The translations under genes and the position numbers were made by a program. Below, piece by piece: positions 8,496 through 15,758 of a stretch of DNA of 15,758 bases; the first letter of the stretch is position 1; each line of letters begins with the position of its first letter. The stretch is taken from the NCBI GenBank assembly GCA_013214425.1, contig JABSPN010000029.1:1-15758 (forward strand), written 5' to 3'. Source of the DNA: Flavobacteriaceae bacterium (GTDB taxonomy: Bacteria; Bacteroidota; Bacteroidia; Flavobacteriales; Flavobacteriaceae). Under the pieces are notes generated by a model. It was not told where the DNA came from, did no database searches, and saw only the letters and a program-made list of their open reading frames with translations.

Positions 8496-10037
8496 TTATT
8501 CTTCAAAAAAAATGTTTTTATAATTGACTTCGATCGCCTTAATTTCTTTTGGCTTTAATGCCGAAAATTCTTTTTTTAAAGCTCTTTTTGATAGTACCCC
8601 ATTATTTTGTTCTAAAAAACGTACCAATACTGAAACCATTTTATCAGGCATTTCAAAATGGTGATCTATATATTTTTTAAAAACATCATAGTTTTGCAAA
8701 TAGGTTACTTCTTCTGGAATAACACGTTCTAAAGTATCGTCTACACAGTCATATAAAAATTCTGCTTGCTTAGTTGCGTCAAAATACCGGTAAAGATCTA
8801 TTGTATCATTTGTAACAGTCACATTATGATCTTCGGTTTCTTTCCATTTAATATGGTCTAATACAGGATGTGAATACGACTCTAAAACGCTTTTATAATC
8901 GTCAATATGGTCTAGTATAGACGATGAAATAGGAAAAATTACGCCCTGTTGCGTAAACTCTTTTTTCGCCAAAATATGATGAATAATATAACGATGTAAA
9001 CGGCCATTTCCATCGACAAAAGGGTGCATAAAAACAAAACCAAATGCGATGGTCGCTGCTGCTAACACGGCATCGTAGGCTTGATCTTGTAATACTTCAT
9101 TGGTTGCAATTAATCCCGATAATAATAATGTAATATCCTCTTCTTTGGCAGAAATATGGTCTGGAATTGGCTCACCTGTGCTGCGGTCATGTTCGCCAAT
9201 AAATCCTCCTTTTTTTCGTAGCCCCATATCTATAAACCTTCGATCTTCTATTACTATTTGCTGTAAGCGAACTAATTCTTCAATACTCAAAGTTTTTTGA
9301 CCTGCCTGACCAATGGCTTTTCCCCAACGCATCGCTCTATTATTTCCTGGATTCTCGCCTTCAATAGTAAATGACGCTTTAGAATCTTTTAACAATAAAA
9401 AAGAAGATGCTCGTTGTAATACATCCTTTCTTAACCCTTTTAAATACACCTGTTTTTTTTCAGAATAGTTTTCAGAAATATAATGCTCTAACTTTGTTGA
9501 CTTACGAATTAGAGGACAATAATTAATGGTACCGGGTAGATTATTTATAATACGATGACGCGGTGAGCTTATTCCTGGAATTGCGAATTGTAATTTTTCA
9601 TCTAGTAATGGAATTGCCTTTTTTATGGTTAAATCAGGAATATCTAATTTTGTATTCATTAACCACTCGTAGAGAAACCAAATTTTCCGGCTATACATAC
9701 CTGTTGGCTCTTTTCTAAGAATTTCAAGTACCTCTGCTGTTGGAAGTGTTTCAAATATCTTTTTAAAAACTAACAGATTAACACCTTCATATTTTAAGGC
9801 AAACACCAACTGTTTGTAAATCGATTCTTCTGGTTTATGTTTTGGAGTAAACACTTTCCACCCTTCTATTGCATACTTTTTATTTTTATCACTAATAAGT
9901 GCTATAATTTCAGGTATTGGCACCGGTAATTCTAAATGACTAATAAGTGCTGCATACCCTACAATTACACCTTCCTCTGGCAATTCTCTTCCGTGAAAAG
10001 CAGGTACCCTAATTGAAATGCGAGTATTTATATTCAT
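8496..10037 (-). CDS. Fic-family AMP transferase, class II, within the type I operon
   Basis: 513 residues. Fic enzymes usually transfer AMP from ATP to a Ser, Thr or Tyr of a target protein and can halt growth. The active-site motif is complete: HPFVDGNGRLHR at 338-349, with catalytic His338, Asp342 and Arg346/Arg349. Upstream, SFTIEG (222-227) fits the inhibitory motif [ST]xxxE[GN], with Glu226 as the expected blocking glutamate, followed by ENPGNNR. Inhibitory helix before the Fic core makes this class II, i.e. a self-restrained enzyme without a separate antitoxin. Residues 1-200 are an N-terminal region I know only as a companion of ~500-residue Fic proteins, and the C-terminal ~100 residues may form a winged-helix-like domain (SKRALKKEFSALKPKEI). 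It lies between hsdS and hsdR and ends flush with the hsdR start. The target is unknown. Confidence 0.93.
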   Translation of the reverse strand: MNINTRISIRVPAFHGRELPEEGVIVGYAALISHLELPVPIPEIIALISDKNKKYAIEGWKVFTPKHKPEESIYKQLVFALKYEGVNLLVFKKIFETLPTAEVLEILRKEPTGMYSRKIWFLYEWLMNTKLDIPDLTIKKAIPLLDEKLQFAIPGISSPRHRIINNLPGTINYCPLIRKSTKLEHYISENYSEKKQVYLKGLRKDVLQRASSFLLLKDSKASFTIEGENPGNNRAMRWGKAIGQAGQKTLSIEELVRLQQIVIEDRRFIDMGLRKKGGFIGEHDRSTGEPIPDHISAKEEDITLLLSGLIATNEVLQDQAYDAVLAAATIAFGFVFMHPFVDGNGRLHRYIIHHILAKKEFTQQGVIFPISSSILDHIDDYKSVLESYSHPVLDHIKWKETEDHNVTVTNDTIDLYRYFDATKQAEFLYDCVDDTLERVIPEEVTYLQNYDVFKKYIDHHFEMPDKMVSVLVRFLEQNNGVLSKRALKKEFSALKPKEIKAIEVNYKNIFFEE

Positions 10038-10058
10038 TATTTGAGAATTTTAGGTATT

Positions 10059-10066
10059 CAAATGTA
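10059..10066 (-). promoter_or_regulatory. Bacteroidetes-type -7 box upstream of fic
   Basis: The reverse strand reads TACATTTG, a perfect fit to TAnnTTTG. Transcription would start near 10052-10055, about 15-18 bases before the fic ATG at 10037. No clean TTG -33 element lies at the expected distance; that space is taken by the direct repeats at 10070-10103. This suggests an internal promoter for fic-hsdR-nuclease that may need an activator. Confidence 0.5.
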
Positions 10067-10069
10067 ATG

Positions 10070-10103
10070 GAAAAACAGGTATTTCTTATGAAAAACAGGT
10101 ATT
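10070..10103 (-). repeat. Tandem 14-bp direct repeat, possible operator of fic
   Basis: Two identical copies of AATACCTGTTTTTC (reverse-strand reading), at 10070-10083 and 10090-10103, start exactly 20 bases apart, close to two helical turns. They sit directly upstream of the TACATTTG box. Shorter AATACC copies occur at 10053-10058 and 10110-10115. Position and spacing fit the binding site of a regulator that docks twice on the same DNA face. Confidence 0.5.
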
Positions 10104-10182
10104 AATATTGGTATTTTATGAATAATAGTTTTTTAATCTATAAGAAAAACACACATCTTCAATAAAAACACGCGCAACCTAC

Positions 10183-11421
10183 TCATACAAATAGTTGCTG
10201 CAACAACCCTTTTTTAAACTGATGGGTTTGGGTTATTTGATTATTTACTACTTCTATTTTAGTGTCGATACGCGATAAGTACGAAGCGATTTTTTGTTGT
10301 TCTTCGTAGCAAGGAAATTTATATTTCAATTTCTTTATTATTTGAGCTGACAAGTTTCCCTGACCACCTTGCAAATACTTTGAAACGATTTTTTCTTTAT
10401 TTGAAACAAGTATGTAATTCAGGTACTCGATACTATCTTCGGTTCTAATACATAGAATTGCTTGATTAATAGCTCCTTCTAAATTTGAAATAGCAGATTC
10501 TCCACTATTGGCGCCATAAAGCGCATATAACAAATCACCTTTTCCCACTAGTTTGGCAGAAGAACTGTCTAATGCCTCTTTAGAGATAAAGCTAAAAACT
10601 TCAGCATCATAAATATTTCCTGAACCTATGAAAGGGATATTTCCAGAATAATATTCCTTATTTGAACTTGTAGGGGTGCCACCTGAAAAGAATGTGCAAA
10701 ATTCATTTAATCGTTTCTCCTCCCAATCCGGATAGTCTTTCCCATTGGCATCTTTAAAGCGTAGTTTTCCCGAAAAGAGTTGTTGCATGACGCCTTTTTT
10801 GTAGTCTTCCAACAAGGCTTTCTTTCTAGTGAGCTGCTGTATTTTTTCATCTACCGCAGTTAAAAAAAAATCTAATTTTTGCTGTTAGGGGAGGGATGGG
10901 AATTTACAAGGTGTATTCTTCGCTTGAACAACAGTATAGTGTGCTATTGTTCCTATGTGAGAAATGCTTTTAAGGTATTTTCTGAATAATTGTGTGATAA
11001 GGAAAGAGTATAAAAAATATCCGCTTATCTCACCTGTGTTTTTTACCCAGAGAAGGTCCGCGTCTTTGAAGTATAAAGGGTCATCATTTTTAATAAGATA
11101 CGGTACACCTATAGAACCACCACCAGTTACTAGGAGGTCGTCTTTTTTAACACGCCCAATCTTTTTTGAAAGCGATTCATACAATTCAAAAGGAATGAAT
11201 GCTTTGGCATTTTCTGTTCCTTTGAAAGCAGATACGACATCACTTGACCTAAAAAAAGGAACACCAGATTCTGTCCACTCCTCTTTGTGCACACGAGCAG
11301 CTGAAGTTATTGACAATATATCTCCTAACTTCTTTTTCTCCCAATCACCATCAAACTCCTTGAATCGTAATGCGGGAACAAGTTGTTTCTCTTTTTTGAT
11401 ATGTGTTGTTTCGGTACTCAT
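10183..11421 (-). pseudogene. hsdS: Type I specificity subunit HsdS, interrupted by an in-frame TAA
   Basis: HsdS reads the split recognition sequence with two target-recognition domains (TRDs) and holds the two HsdM. The frame runs unbroken from ATG 11421 to 10183 (412 positions) apart from a TAA at 10885-10887 (codon 179). The N-terminal half has LRFKEFDGDWEKKKL, TRD1, and ends KNTPCKFPSLP; the family continues with EQQK, so TAA replaces a Glu codon (GAA to TAA, one change). After it, in the same frame, come QQKLDFFLTAVDEKIQQL and the rest of the central coiled coil, LRFKDANGKDYPDWEEKRL, TRD2, and a second EEQQKIASYL coiled coil ending KKGLLQQLFV. The first product would lack the coiled coil that fixes TRD spacing; the second has no ATG close by, though TTG 10815 could start a 210-residue half-subunit. 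Nine T follow the stop (10862-10870). ATG 11421 is preferred to GTG 11430. Confidence 0.9.
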
Positions 11422-11430
11422 AAGCTGCAC

Positions 11431-11534
11431 GAAGGATTAAGGCATTTGTTTAAGCTCATTTTGGGTTGACCAAAATAGCGAGTGCCGCAAGCCTGACCCT
11501 TTGGGTCGTGCCCAAATAATATATAATCTGTCCA
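11431..11534 (-). other. Structured spacer between hsdM and hsdS
   Basis: A 104-base spacer (113 to the preferred hsdS ATG), unusually long and GC-rich for this operon. It holds two hairpins: ATTTTGG (11458-11464) / CCAAAAT (11470-11476), and GACCC (11495-11499) / GGGTC (11503-11507) with a three-base loop. The reverse-strand reading TTTGGGCACGACCCAAAGGG, followed by TCAGGCTTGCGGC, resembles from memory a short palindromic sequence scattered between genes in many Bacteroidetes genomes. A 13-codon frame from 11459 ends in a TGA that overlaps the hsdS ATG (ATGA); this may be chance or a coupling peptide. Confidence 0.5.
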
Positions 11535-13124
11535 TTAAAACGGGGTATTAATGCCTAGTTGTTCACAAAAATCGGCTATGGTAGCATTGGTACTCACCAT
11601 GTCTTTATTCAGTGCCTTTAACTCCATAGAAACGGCTGCTAGGTCTACAGGGGCTTCTTCTTCAAAAGTATCTACATACCTCGGTATATTGAGGTTGTAA
11701 TCGTTTTCTGCTAATTCTTCTAAAGACGCGATGTAGGCAAATTTGTCTTCTAATACGCCCTTCAAACCGCTCTCAGACGAGGAAAGATACTTTTTGTAAG
11801 TGTCCATTATTTTGCTAATGTCTTCCTCGCGCAGGTAGTTTTGTGTTTTCACCTTTTCAAAATGTTGGCTTGCATCTATAAACAACACCTTGTCCTTGTC
11901 TTTACGCTCCTTTTTTAAGACCAAAATACAGGTAGGAATACTAGTGCCGTAAAAGATGTTGGCAGGCAAGCCTATTACGGCATCTAAATAGTTTTTTTCT
12001 TGTATTAAATACTTACGGATGTGTCCTTCGGCAGCGCCTCTAAACAACACCCCATGTGGTAACACACAGGCCATGGTTCCGTTATCGGCTAATTGATGTA
12101 CCATGTGTTGTACAAAGGCAAAATCGGCCTTAGATTTTGGCGCTAGTTTGCCGTAAATAGAAAAACGGTCGTCGCTCATAAATAGTGGGCTGGCACTCCA
12201 CTTCGCAGAAAATGGCGGGTTGGCTACTATGGCCTCAAAACGCAACTCTTCGTGCTGTGGTTTTTCTAAGGTGTTTTCGTTTTTTATATCGAAACGCTTG
12301 TAATGCACATCGTGCATAATCATATTCATACGACACAAGTTATAGGTCGTTGGGTTCATTTCTTGCCCATAAAATGCACTCACATCTCCCACTTCTTTGG
12401 CTACGCGCAACAGTAAGGAACCAGACCCACAGGTAGGATCGTACACCGATTTTAGTTTGTCTTTACCCACAGTTACCAATTGCGCCAATACTTTAGATAC
12501 TTGCTGTGGGGTATAAAACTCTCCTGCTTTTTTCCCTGCGCCACTGGCAAATTGCCCTATTAAATATTCGTAGGCATCGCCCAACAAATCACTATCGGAA
12601 TTTTCTAAATCGAAATCTATATCCTCTAAATGCGACAATACCTTTACAATGAGTTCGTTTTTATCGTTTTCGGATTTTCCGAGTTTCGAACTGGTTAAAT
12701 CTAAATCTTCAAACAGGTTGCCAAAGTCTTCCTCGCTTTCAGAACCCATGGTACTTTGCTCTATATGCGTGAGCACTTTGGCTAAATCGCCTAATATAAA
12801 TTGGTTTTTTCCGCCTGCGTTTCCTCTGCCTGCCAATGCACTAAACAATTCTGAAGGTGCTAAAAAATACCCTAGTTTATCTAAAGCGGCATCTTTTAAG
12901 GCTTCCATGAGTTCGGCTTCTTGTTCGTGTCCTTCTACCTCGGCAAAGGTTATGCCATCGGGCTGTAAAATTTCATTGGCATACAGCTCCATTTTTCTAC
13001 TGAGGTATTTGTAGAAGATAAAGCCTAATATATAATCTCTAAAATCATCGGCATCCATTTTCCCTCTTAGGGTGTTGGCAATATTCCAAAGTTGTTGTTC
13101 TAATTGTTGTTTTTGTTCTGTCAT
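11535..13124 (-). CDS. hsdM: Type I DNA methyltransferase, M subunit
   Basis: 529 residues, complete and of normal length. With HsdS it transfers the methyl group of S-adenosylmethionine to adenine N6 in the recognition sequence, which protects the host. The N-terminal helical HsdM_N domain (LEQQLWNIANTLRGKMDADDFRDYILGFIF family start, residues 8-37, ending near 165) leads into the catalytic N6_Mtase domain: GEFYTP (201-206), motif I DPTCGSGSLLLR (229-240) for SAM, and motif IV NPPF (302-305) for the target adenine. The C-terminus (VDLAAVSMELKALNKDMVSTNA) is a helix that docks on HsdS. It is the first gene of the operon, so its promoter should lie in 13125-13588. Only a weak box, TATATTTA on the reverse strand (13168-13175), is visible there. 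Confidence 0.97.
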   Translation of the reverse strand: MTEQKQQLEQQLWNIANTLRGKMDADDFRDYILGFIFYKYLSRKMELYANEILQPDGITFAEVEGHEQEAELMEALKDAALDKLGYFLAPSELFSALAGRGNAGGKNQFILGDLAKVLTHIEQSTMGSESEEDFGNLFEDLDLTSSKLGKSENDKNELIVKVLSHLEDIDFDLENSDSDLLGDAYEYLIGQFASGAGKKAGEFYTPQQVSKVLAQLVTVGKDKLKSVYDPTCGSGSLLLRVAKEVGDVSAFYGQEMNPTTYNLCRMNMIMHDVHYKRFDIKNENTLEKPQHEELRFEAIVANPPFSAKWSASPLFMSDDRFSIYGKLAPKSKADFAFVQHMVHQLADNGTMACVLPHGVLFRGAAEGHIRKYLIQEKNYLDAVIGLPANIFYGTSIPTCILVLKKERKDKDKVLFIDASQHFEKVKTQNYLREEDISKIMDTYKKYLSSSESGLKGVLEDKFAYIASLEELAENDYNLNIPRYVDTFEEEAPVDLAAVSMELKALNKDMVSTNATIADFCEQLGINTPF

Positions 13125-13318
13125 GTGACTTGTTGTTATGCGGTAATAGCTGTAAACTATTATTTTTTAAATATAGTAAAGTGACTACTCTTAGCCTCAC
13201 ACTTGTGCTTCCTTTTATTAACATTTTTCTGAAGGTGCTGTCTTAGGGAGCACGCTAAAATACTCTTTTATTATCACCATGGCTAAGGCTTCTTAAAAGG
13301 CGTCCTTTGGACGGGTAT

Positions 13319-13343
13319 TAGCATACTCTTTTTGAGTGTGCTA
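13319..13343 (+). other. Orphan stem-loop in the hsdM upstream region
   Basis: TAGCATACTC (13319-13328) pairs with GAGTGTGCTA (13334-13343) over a TTTTT loop. Nine pairs are Watson-Crick and one is a G-U wobble only on the plus-strand RNA; the minus strand has a C-A mismatch. This favours a plus-strand transcript, but no plus-strand gene lies upstream and no T tract follows. Confidence 0.45.
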
Positions 13344-13550
13344 TAATTTATTCGGTCAAGAAAGCCAACCGGCTATCATATGCTATACATACAAAAAACT
13401 ATTTTTATTCATGAACCGAAGCATTGCATTGCTCTAGTCTTGACGCGCATGTTACAATGAAGCTATATGAAACGTAATACTGTTGGTCATAGCATAAATT
13501 ATGTGTACCAGATGCCTCTTTTACTTTTTTAACAATTGACCAATATTTCT

Positions 13551-13558
13551 TATCTTTA
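13551..13558 (+). promoter_or_regulatory. Possible -7 box of the Asp-box gene
   Basis: TATCTTTA, one change from TAnnTTTG, lies 30 bases before the ATG at 13589. No TTG lies at the usual distance upstream (the nearest, 13536-13538, is only 12 bases away), so the assignment is weak. Confidence 0.25.
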
Positions 13559-13588
13559 AGGACATGTAACCCCTTATACCCCAAAATC

Positions 13589-15754
13589 ATGCTGCAAAAA
13601 ACTATTCTAGTTGTTTTTTTTATCACTGTATATGCTATTGGTCAAACAAACCATCCTTCAAAAAATGGAGAACTCTACAAAAATGCTCCTGAATGGGCGA
13701 AGTTAATGTATAGTGAAAACCCAAATGTGAATTCAATTGACAGGCTTTACAAAGCGTATTATGCAAAAAACACATTCAAAAAAAGTTATCATACTCAATA
13801 TTATAAAAGATGGCGAAAAGCCATCAATAACTATATTGATGAGGCGGGTTTTTACAGTGTTGAAAAAAAACACAAACTTCGTGAAGTCTTACGTAAGCGT
13901 TTGTCAAATAAAAACGCTAAAGAGTCTTTGACATCTGGTAATTGGTCTGTTATAGGGCCATTTCAAAACTTTCGAGAAGGTGGGTTAACCTCTAGTGGAG
14001 CGCAAGGAAATGTGTATGCTATTGGCCAATGTGCAGCGTCTCCCAATGTATTGTACTGCGGTACCGAAAATGGAGAAATATACCGAACCAATAACGGTGG
14101 CGATAATTGGTTTAACGTTTCTTTAAACTTAATTACTGCCCTAGCTCCCCAAGTTGTTTTAGCCAATGCCGGAATTGCTGCTATTGCCGTTCATCCATCA
14201 AATCCAGACATTGTGTATGCTGGTGCTGGGAGCGAAATATTTAAAACATCAGACGGCGGGCTAACCTGGAATGTTGTCTTTGATAGTGCTATCCCCCTTT
14301 TTGGTTATATAGAAAATCCCGCAGAAATTTTAATTCATAATACAAACCCCAACATTGTATTAGTTGCTAGTAAAGCAGGAATGCATCGCACCTCAGATGC
14401 TGGTTTAAACTGGACACAAGTTGCTACTTTTGAATGCTTTGATGTTAAAGCTAGAACCGACAATGCCGATATAATGTACGCTGTTAGACGAAATGATACA
14501 ACCAATTTACATCAATTTTTGAGATCAACAAATGCTGGGTTAACCTGGTCTGTTGTAGGGAGTGGTTGGTATACTTCTTCAAACCCCAGTAGAACTGTTG
14601 TAGGTGCGCGTTTAGCTGTGAGTAATGCTAACCCTAATAGAATTTATGCCTTTCTTATAGGAGACTCAAAGCCGGGAGACAATGGCTTTATTGGCGTATA
14701 TAAAAGTAATGATGGTGGTACTTCTTGGGTAAATACCATGGGGTATGACGGTGCTCCCTATGATGAAAACACACACCCCAATTTAATTTCGTCAAGTCCT
14801 ACAACTACGAGCTTTAGTTTTAATCAAGGGTTTTACAATTGTGCCATTATGGCCTCTAATACCAATGAAGATGAATTGTTGGTTGGCGGTATTGGTATGT
14901 GGCGCTCTACCGATGGTGGGGCTTCATTTAGTTGTATCTATAATTATACCTGTGGAAATTACCAACCAATGCATGTAGATATGCAAGACTTTAGAGCTTT
15001 TGACACAGCATATTGGGCAAGTACAGACGGCGGTATATACAAGTCTTTAGATTTGTTTGGTTCACAACCGGAATTTAAAATGAATGGAATCCATGGTGTC
15101 GATTTTTGGGGTTTTGATTCTGGGTGGAATCATGATTTACTGGTAGGAGGCACTTTTCACAACGGTGTTGATGTGTACTATGAAGGCTTTCCTAGTGGAG
15201 ATTTTTTAGACTTAGGAGGAGGTGAACCTGCCTCTGGGTATGTAAATCCGGGTAATGCCTTAAAAATATACTCAACAAATATTGGTAGCAAAATAATACC
15301 CGAATCCATCACTGGAGCCACTGTTAATGCTTCCATTTCTATGCTACCTAATGAAAGTCCTTGGTTTGCCGAATCTTCGGAAATGGAATTTCACCCTAGC
15401 TGCTATAATATTATCTATTTGGGTAAAGACAACCAATTGTTTAAAAGTGAGGATGGAGGTGTTAGCTTTACTGCTGTATATACTGCTCCTTCAGCAACTG
15501 ATCAAGTTTTAGGTATTGAAATTTCAAGAGCTCATACCGATACTATGTACATTGCTGTTCGGCCAACTGTTGGTAATGCTAGTTTGGTTAAAACAACCGA
15601 TAATTGGGTTACCCACACGACGCTTTCACTTCCTGGAACTGGAGCTAATTTAGCATTAATTAGTATTGATCCGGAAAATGATCAAATTGTATGGGTAGGT
15701 TATGCTAGAGGAAACGATGCTAATAAAGTGTACAAAACAACCGATTGTGGCTAG
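13589..15754 (+). CDS. Exported Asp-box (BNR/sortilin-like) beta-propeller protein, probably truncated
   Basis: 721 residues from ATG 13589 to TAG 15752-15754. A signal peptide spans about residues 1-19 (MLQKTILVVFFITVYAIGQ), followed by a basic, Tyr-rich helical region to about 110 and the domain start NWSVIGPFQNFREGG. From 140 on, Asp-box motifs S/T-x-D-x-G-x-x-W/F recur: NNGGDNW (168), SDGGLTW (221), SDAGLNW (269), TNAGLTW (314), NDGGTSW (374), TDGGASF (441), EDGGVSF (621). Such loops stud beta-propellers of sialidases, VPS10/sortilin and many surface proteins of flavobacteria exported by the type IX system. No sialidase active-site set is evident, so binding or scaffolding is likely. The frame ends KTTDCG-stop, in the middle of an eighth Asp box, four bases before the window edge, and lacks the C-terminal sorting domain usual in this group. 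Either the stop is a mutation or error, or the gene is truncated. Confidence 0.8.
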   Translation: MLQKTILVVFFITVYAIGQTNHPSKNGELYKNAPEWAKLMYSENPNVNSIDRLYKAYYAKNTFKKSYHTQYYKRWRKAINNYIDEAGFYSVEKKHKLREVLRKRLSNKNAKESLTSGNWSVIGPFQNFREGGLTSSGAQGNVYAIGQCAASPNVLYCGTENGEIYRTNNGGDNWFNVSLNLITALAPQVVLANAGIAAIAVHPSNPDIVYAGAGSEIFKTSDGGLTWNVVFDSAIPLFGYIENPAEILIHNTNPNIVLVASKAGMHRTSDAGLNWTQVATFECFDVKARTDNADIMYAVRRNDTTNLHQFLRSTNAGLTWSVVGSGWYTSSNPSRTVVGARLAVSNANPNRIYAFLIGDSKPGDNGFIGVYKSNDGGTSWVNTMGYDGAPYDENTHPNLISSSPTTTSFSFNQGFYNCAIMASNTNEDELLVGGIGMWRSTDGGASFSCIYNYTCGNYQPMHVDMQDFRAFDTAYWASTDGGIYKSLDLFGSQPEFKMNGIHGVDFWGFDSGWNHDLLVGGTFHNGVDVYYEGFPSGDFLDLGGGEPASGYVNPGNALKIYSTNIGSKIIPESITGATVNASISMLPNESPWFAESSEMEFHPSCYNIIYLGKDNQLFKSEDGGVSFTAVYTAPSATDQVLGIEISRAHTDTMYIAVRPTVGNASLVKTTDNWVTHTTLSLPGTGANLALISIDPENDQIVWVGYARGNDANKVYKTTDCG

Positions 15755-15758
15755 TCAT

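Larger units (their letters stand above)
13125..13588. other. Divergent promoter region between hsdM and the Asp-box gene
   Basis: A 464-base region that must carry promoters for hsdM (leftward) and the Asp-box gene (rightward). It contains the imperfect boxes at 13168-13175 and 13551-13558, a small hairpin CGTCC (13301-13305) / GGACG (13309-13313), and a larger hairpin at 13319-13343. A 73-codon reverse-strand frame at 13405-13626 runs into the signal-peptide codons of the next gene, has no known motif, and is judged spurious. No tRNA or known RNA family is recognised. Confidence 0.5.

Noticed and set aside
10964..11440. 158-residue plus-strand frame
   Set aside because: Antisense to hsdS, whose reverse-strand translation shows clear family motifs.
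11418..11459. 13-codon leader peptide ending in ATGA at the hsdS start
   Set aside because: Too short to support on its own and without a ribosome signal; mentioned only as a possible coupling device.
12649..13014. 121-residue Ser-rich plus-strand frame
   Set aside because: Antisense to the N-terminal domain of hsdM; its Ser and Pro richness is a by-product of the opposite strand.
13405..13626. 73-residue reverse-strand frame between hsdM and the Asp-box gene
   Set aside because: Overlaps the signal-peptide codons of the Asp-box gene and has no recognisable feature.
1..15758. CRISPR array, tRNA, rRNA or phage integrase
   Set aside because: I found no regularly spaced repeats, no cloverleaf-like sequence, no rRNA segments and no recombinase motifs on either strand.

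Overview
The window looks like a chromosomal segment of a low-GC member of the Bacteroidetes, most likely a flavobacterium. The reasons are the AT-rich intergenic DNA, the lack of Shine-Dalgarno sequences, TAnnTTTG-type promoter boxes, and the proteins themselves (an Asp-box surface protein of the kind exported by these bacteria, and lipoproteins with long polar tethers).

Layout. Positions 133-916 hold a decayed IS6-family insertion sequence with recognisable ends. Next comes a reverse-strand secreted protein of unknown function (970-1902) and a reverse-strand lipoprotein esterase of the PHB-depolymerase/LpqC type (2305-3201). A forward-strand exported SH3b protein (3593-4663) is split by an in-frame TGA just after its signal peptide. 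The core of the window (4773-13124, all reverse strand) is a type I restriction-modification operon in the order hsdM, hsdS, fic, hsdR, GIY-YIG/DUF4357 nuclease. Divergent from it, at 13589, is a large exported Asp-box (BNR/sortilin-like) protein that meets a stop inside its last repeat at the window edge.

How the genes work together. HsdM and HsdS would methylate the host recognition sequence, and HsdR would add ATP-driven translocation and cleavage of unmethylated DNA. A class II Fic protein (a putative AMP transferase that blocks itself) sits between the specificity and restriction genes. It has its own promoter-like box and a tandem 14-bp direct repeat, and its stop codon directly abuts the hsdR start. 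A GIY-YIG nuclease with a DUF4357 tail follows hsdR after 16 bases. This suggests a type I system with two built-in accessory effectors.

State of the locus. hsdS carries one in-frame TAA at the boundary between its halves, where the family has Glu. The GIY-YIG gene is one base out of frame at a 9-A run. The SH3b gene has a TGA where Gly is expected. The Asp-box gene ends in mid-motif. hsdM, fic and hsdR are intact. Real decay, phase variation or recoding, and base-call errors cannot be told apart from the sequence alone.
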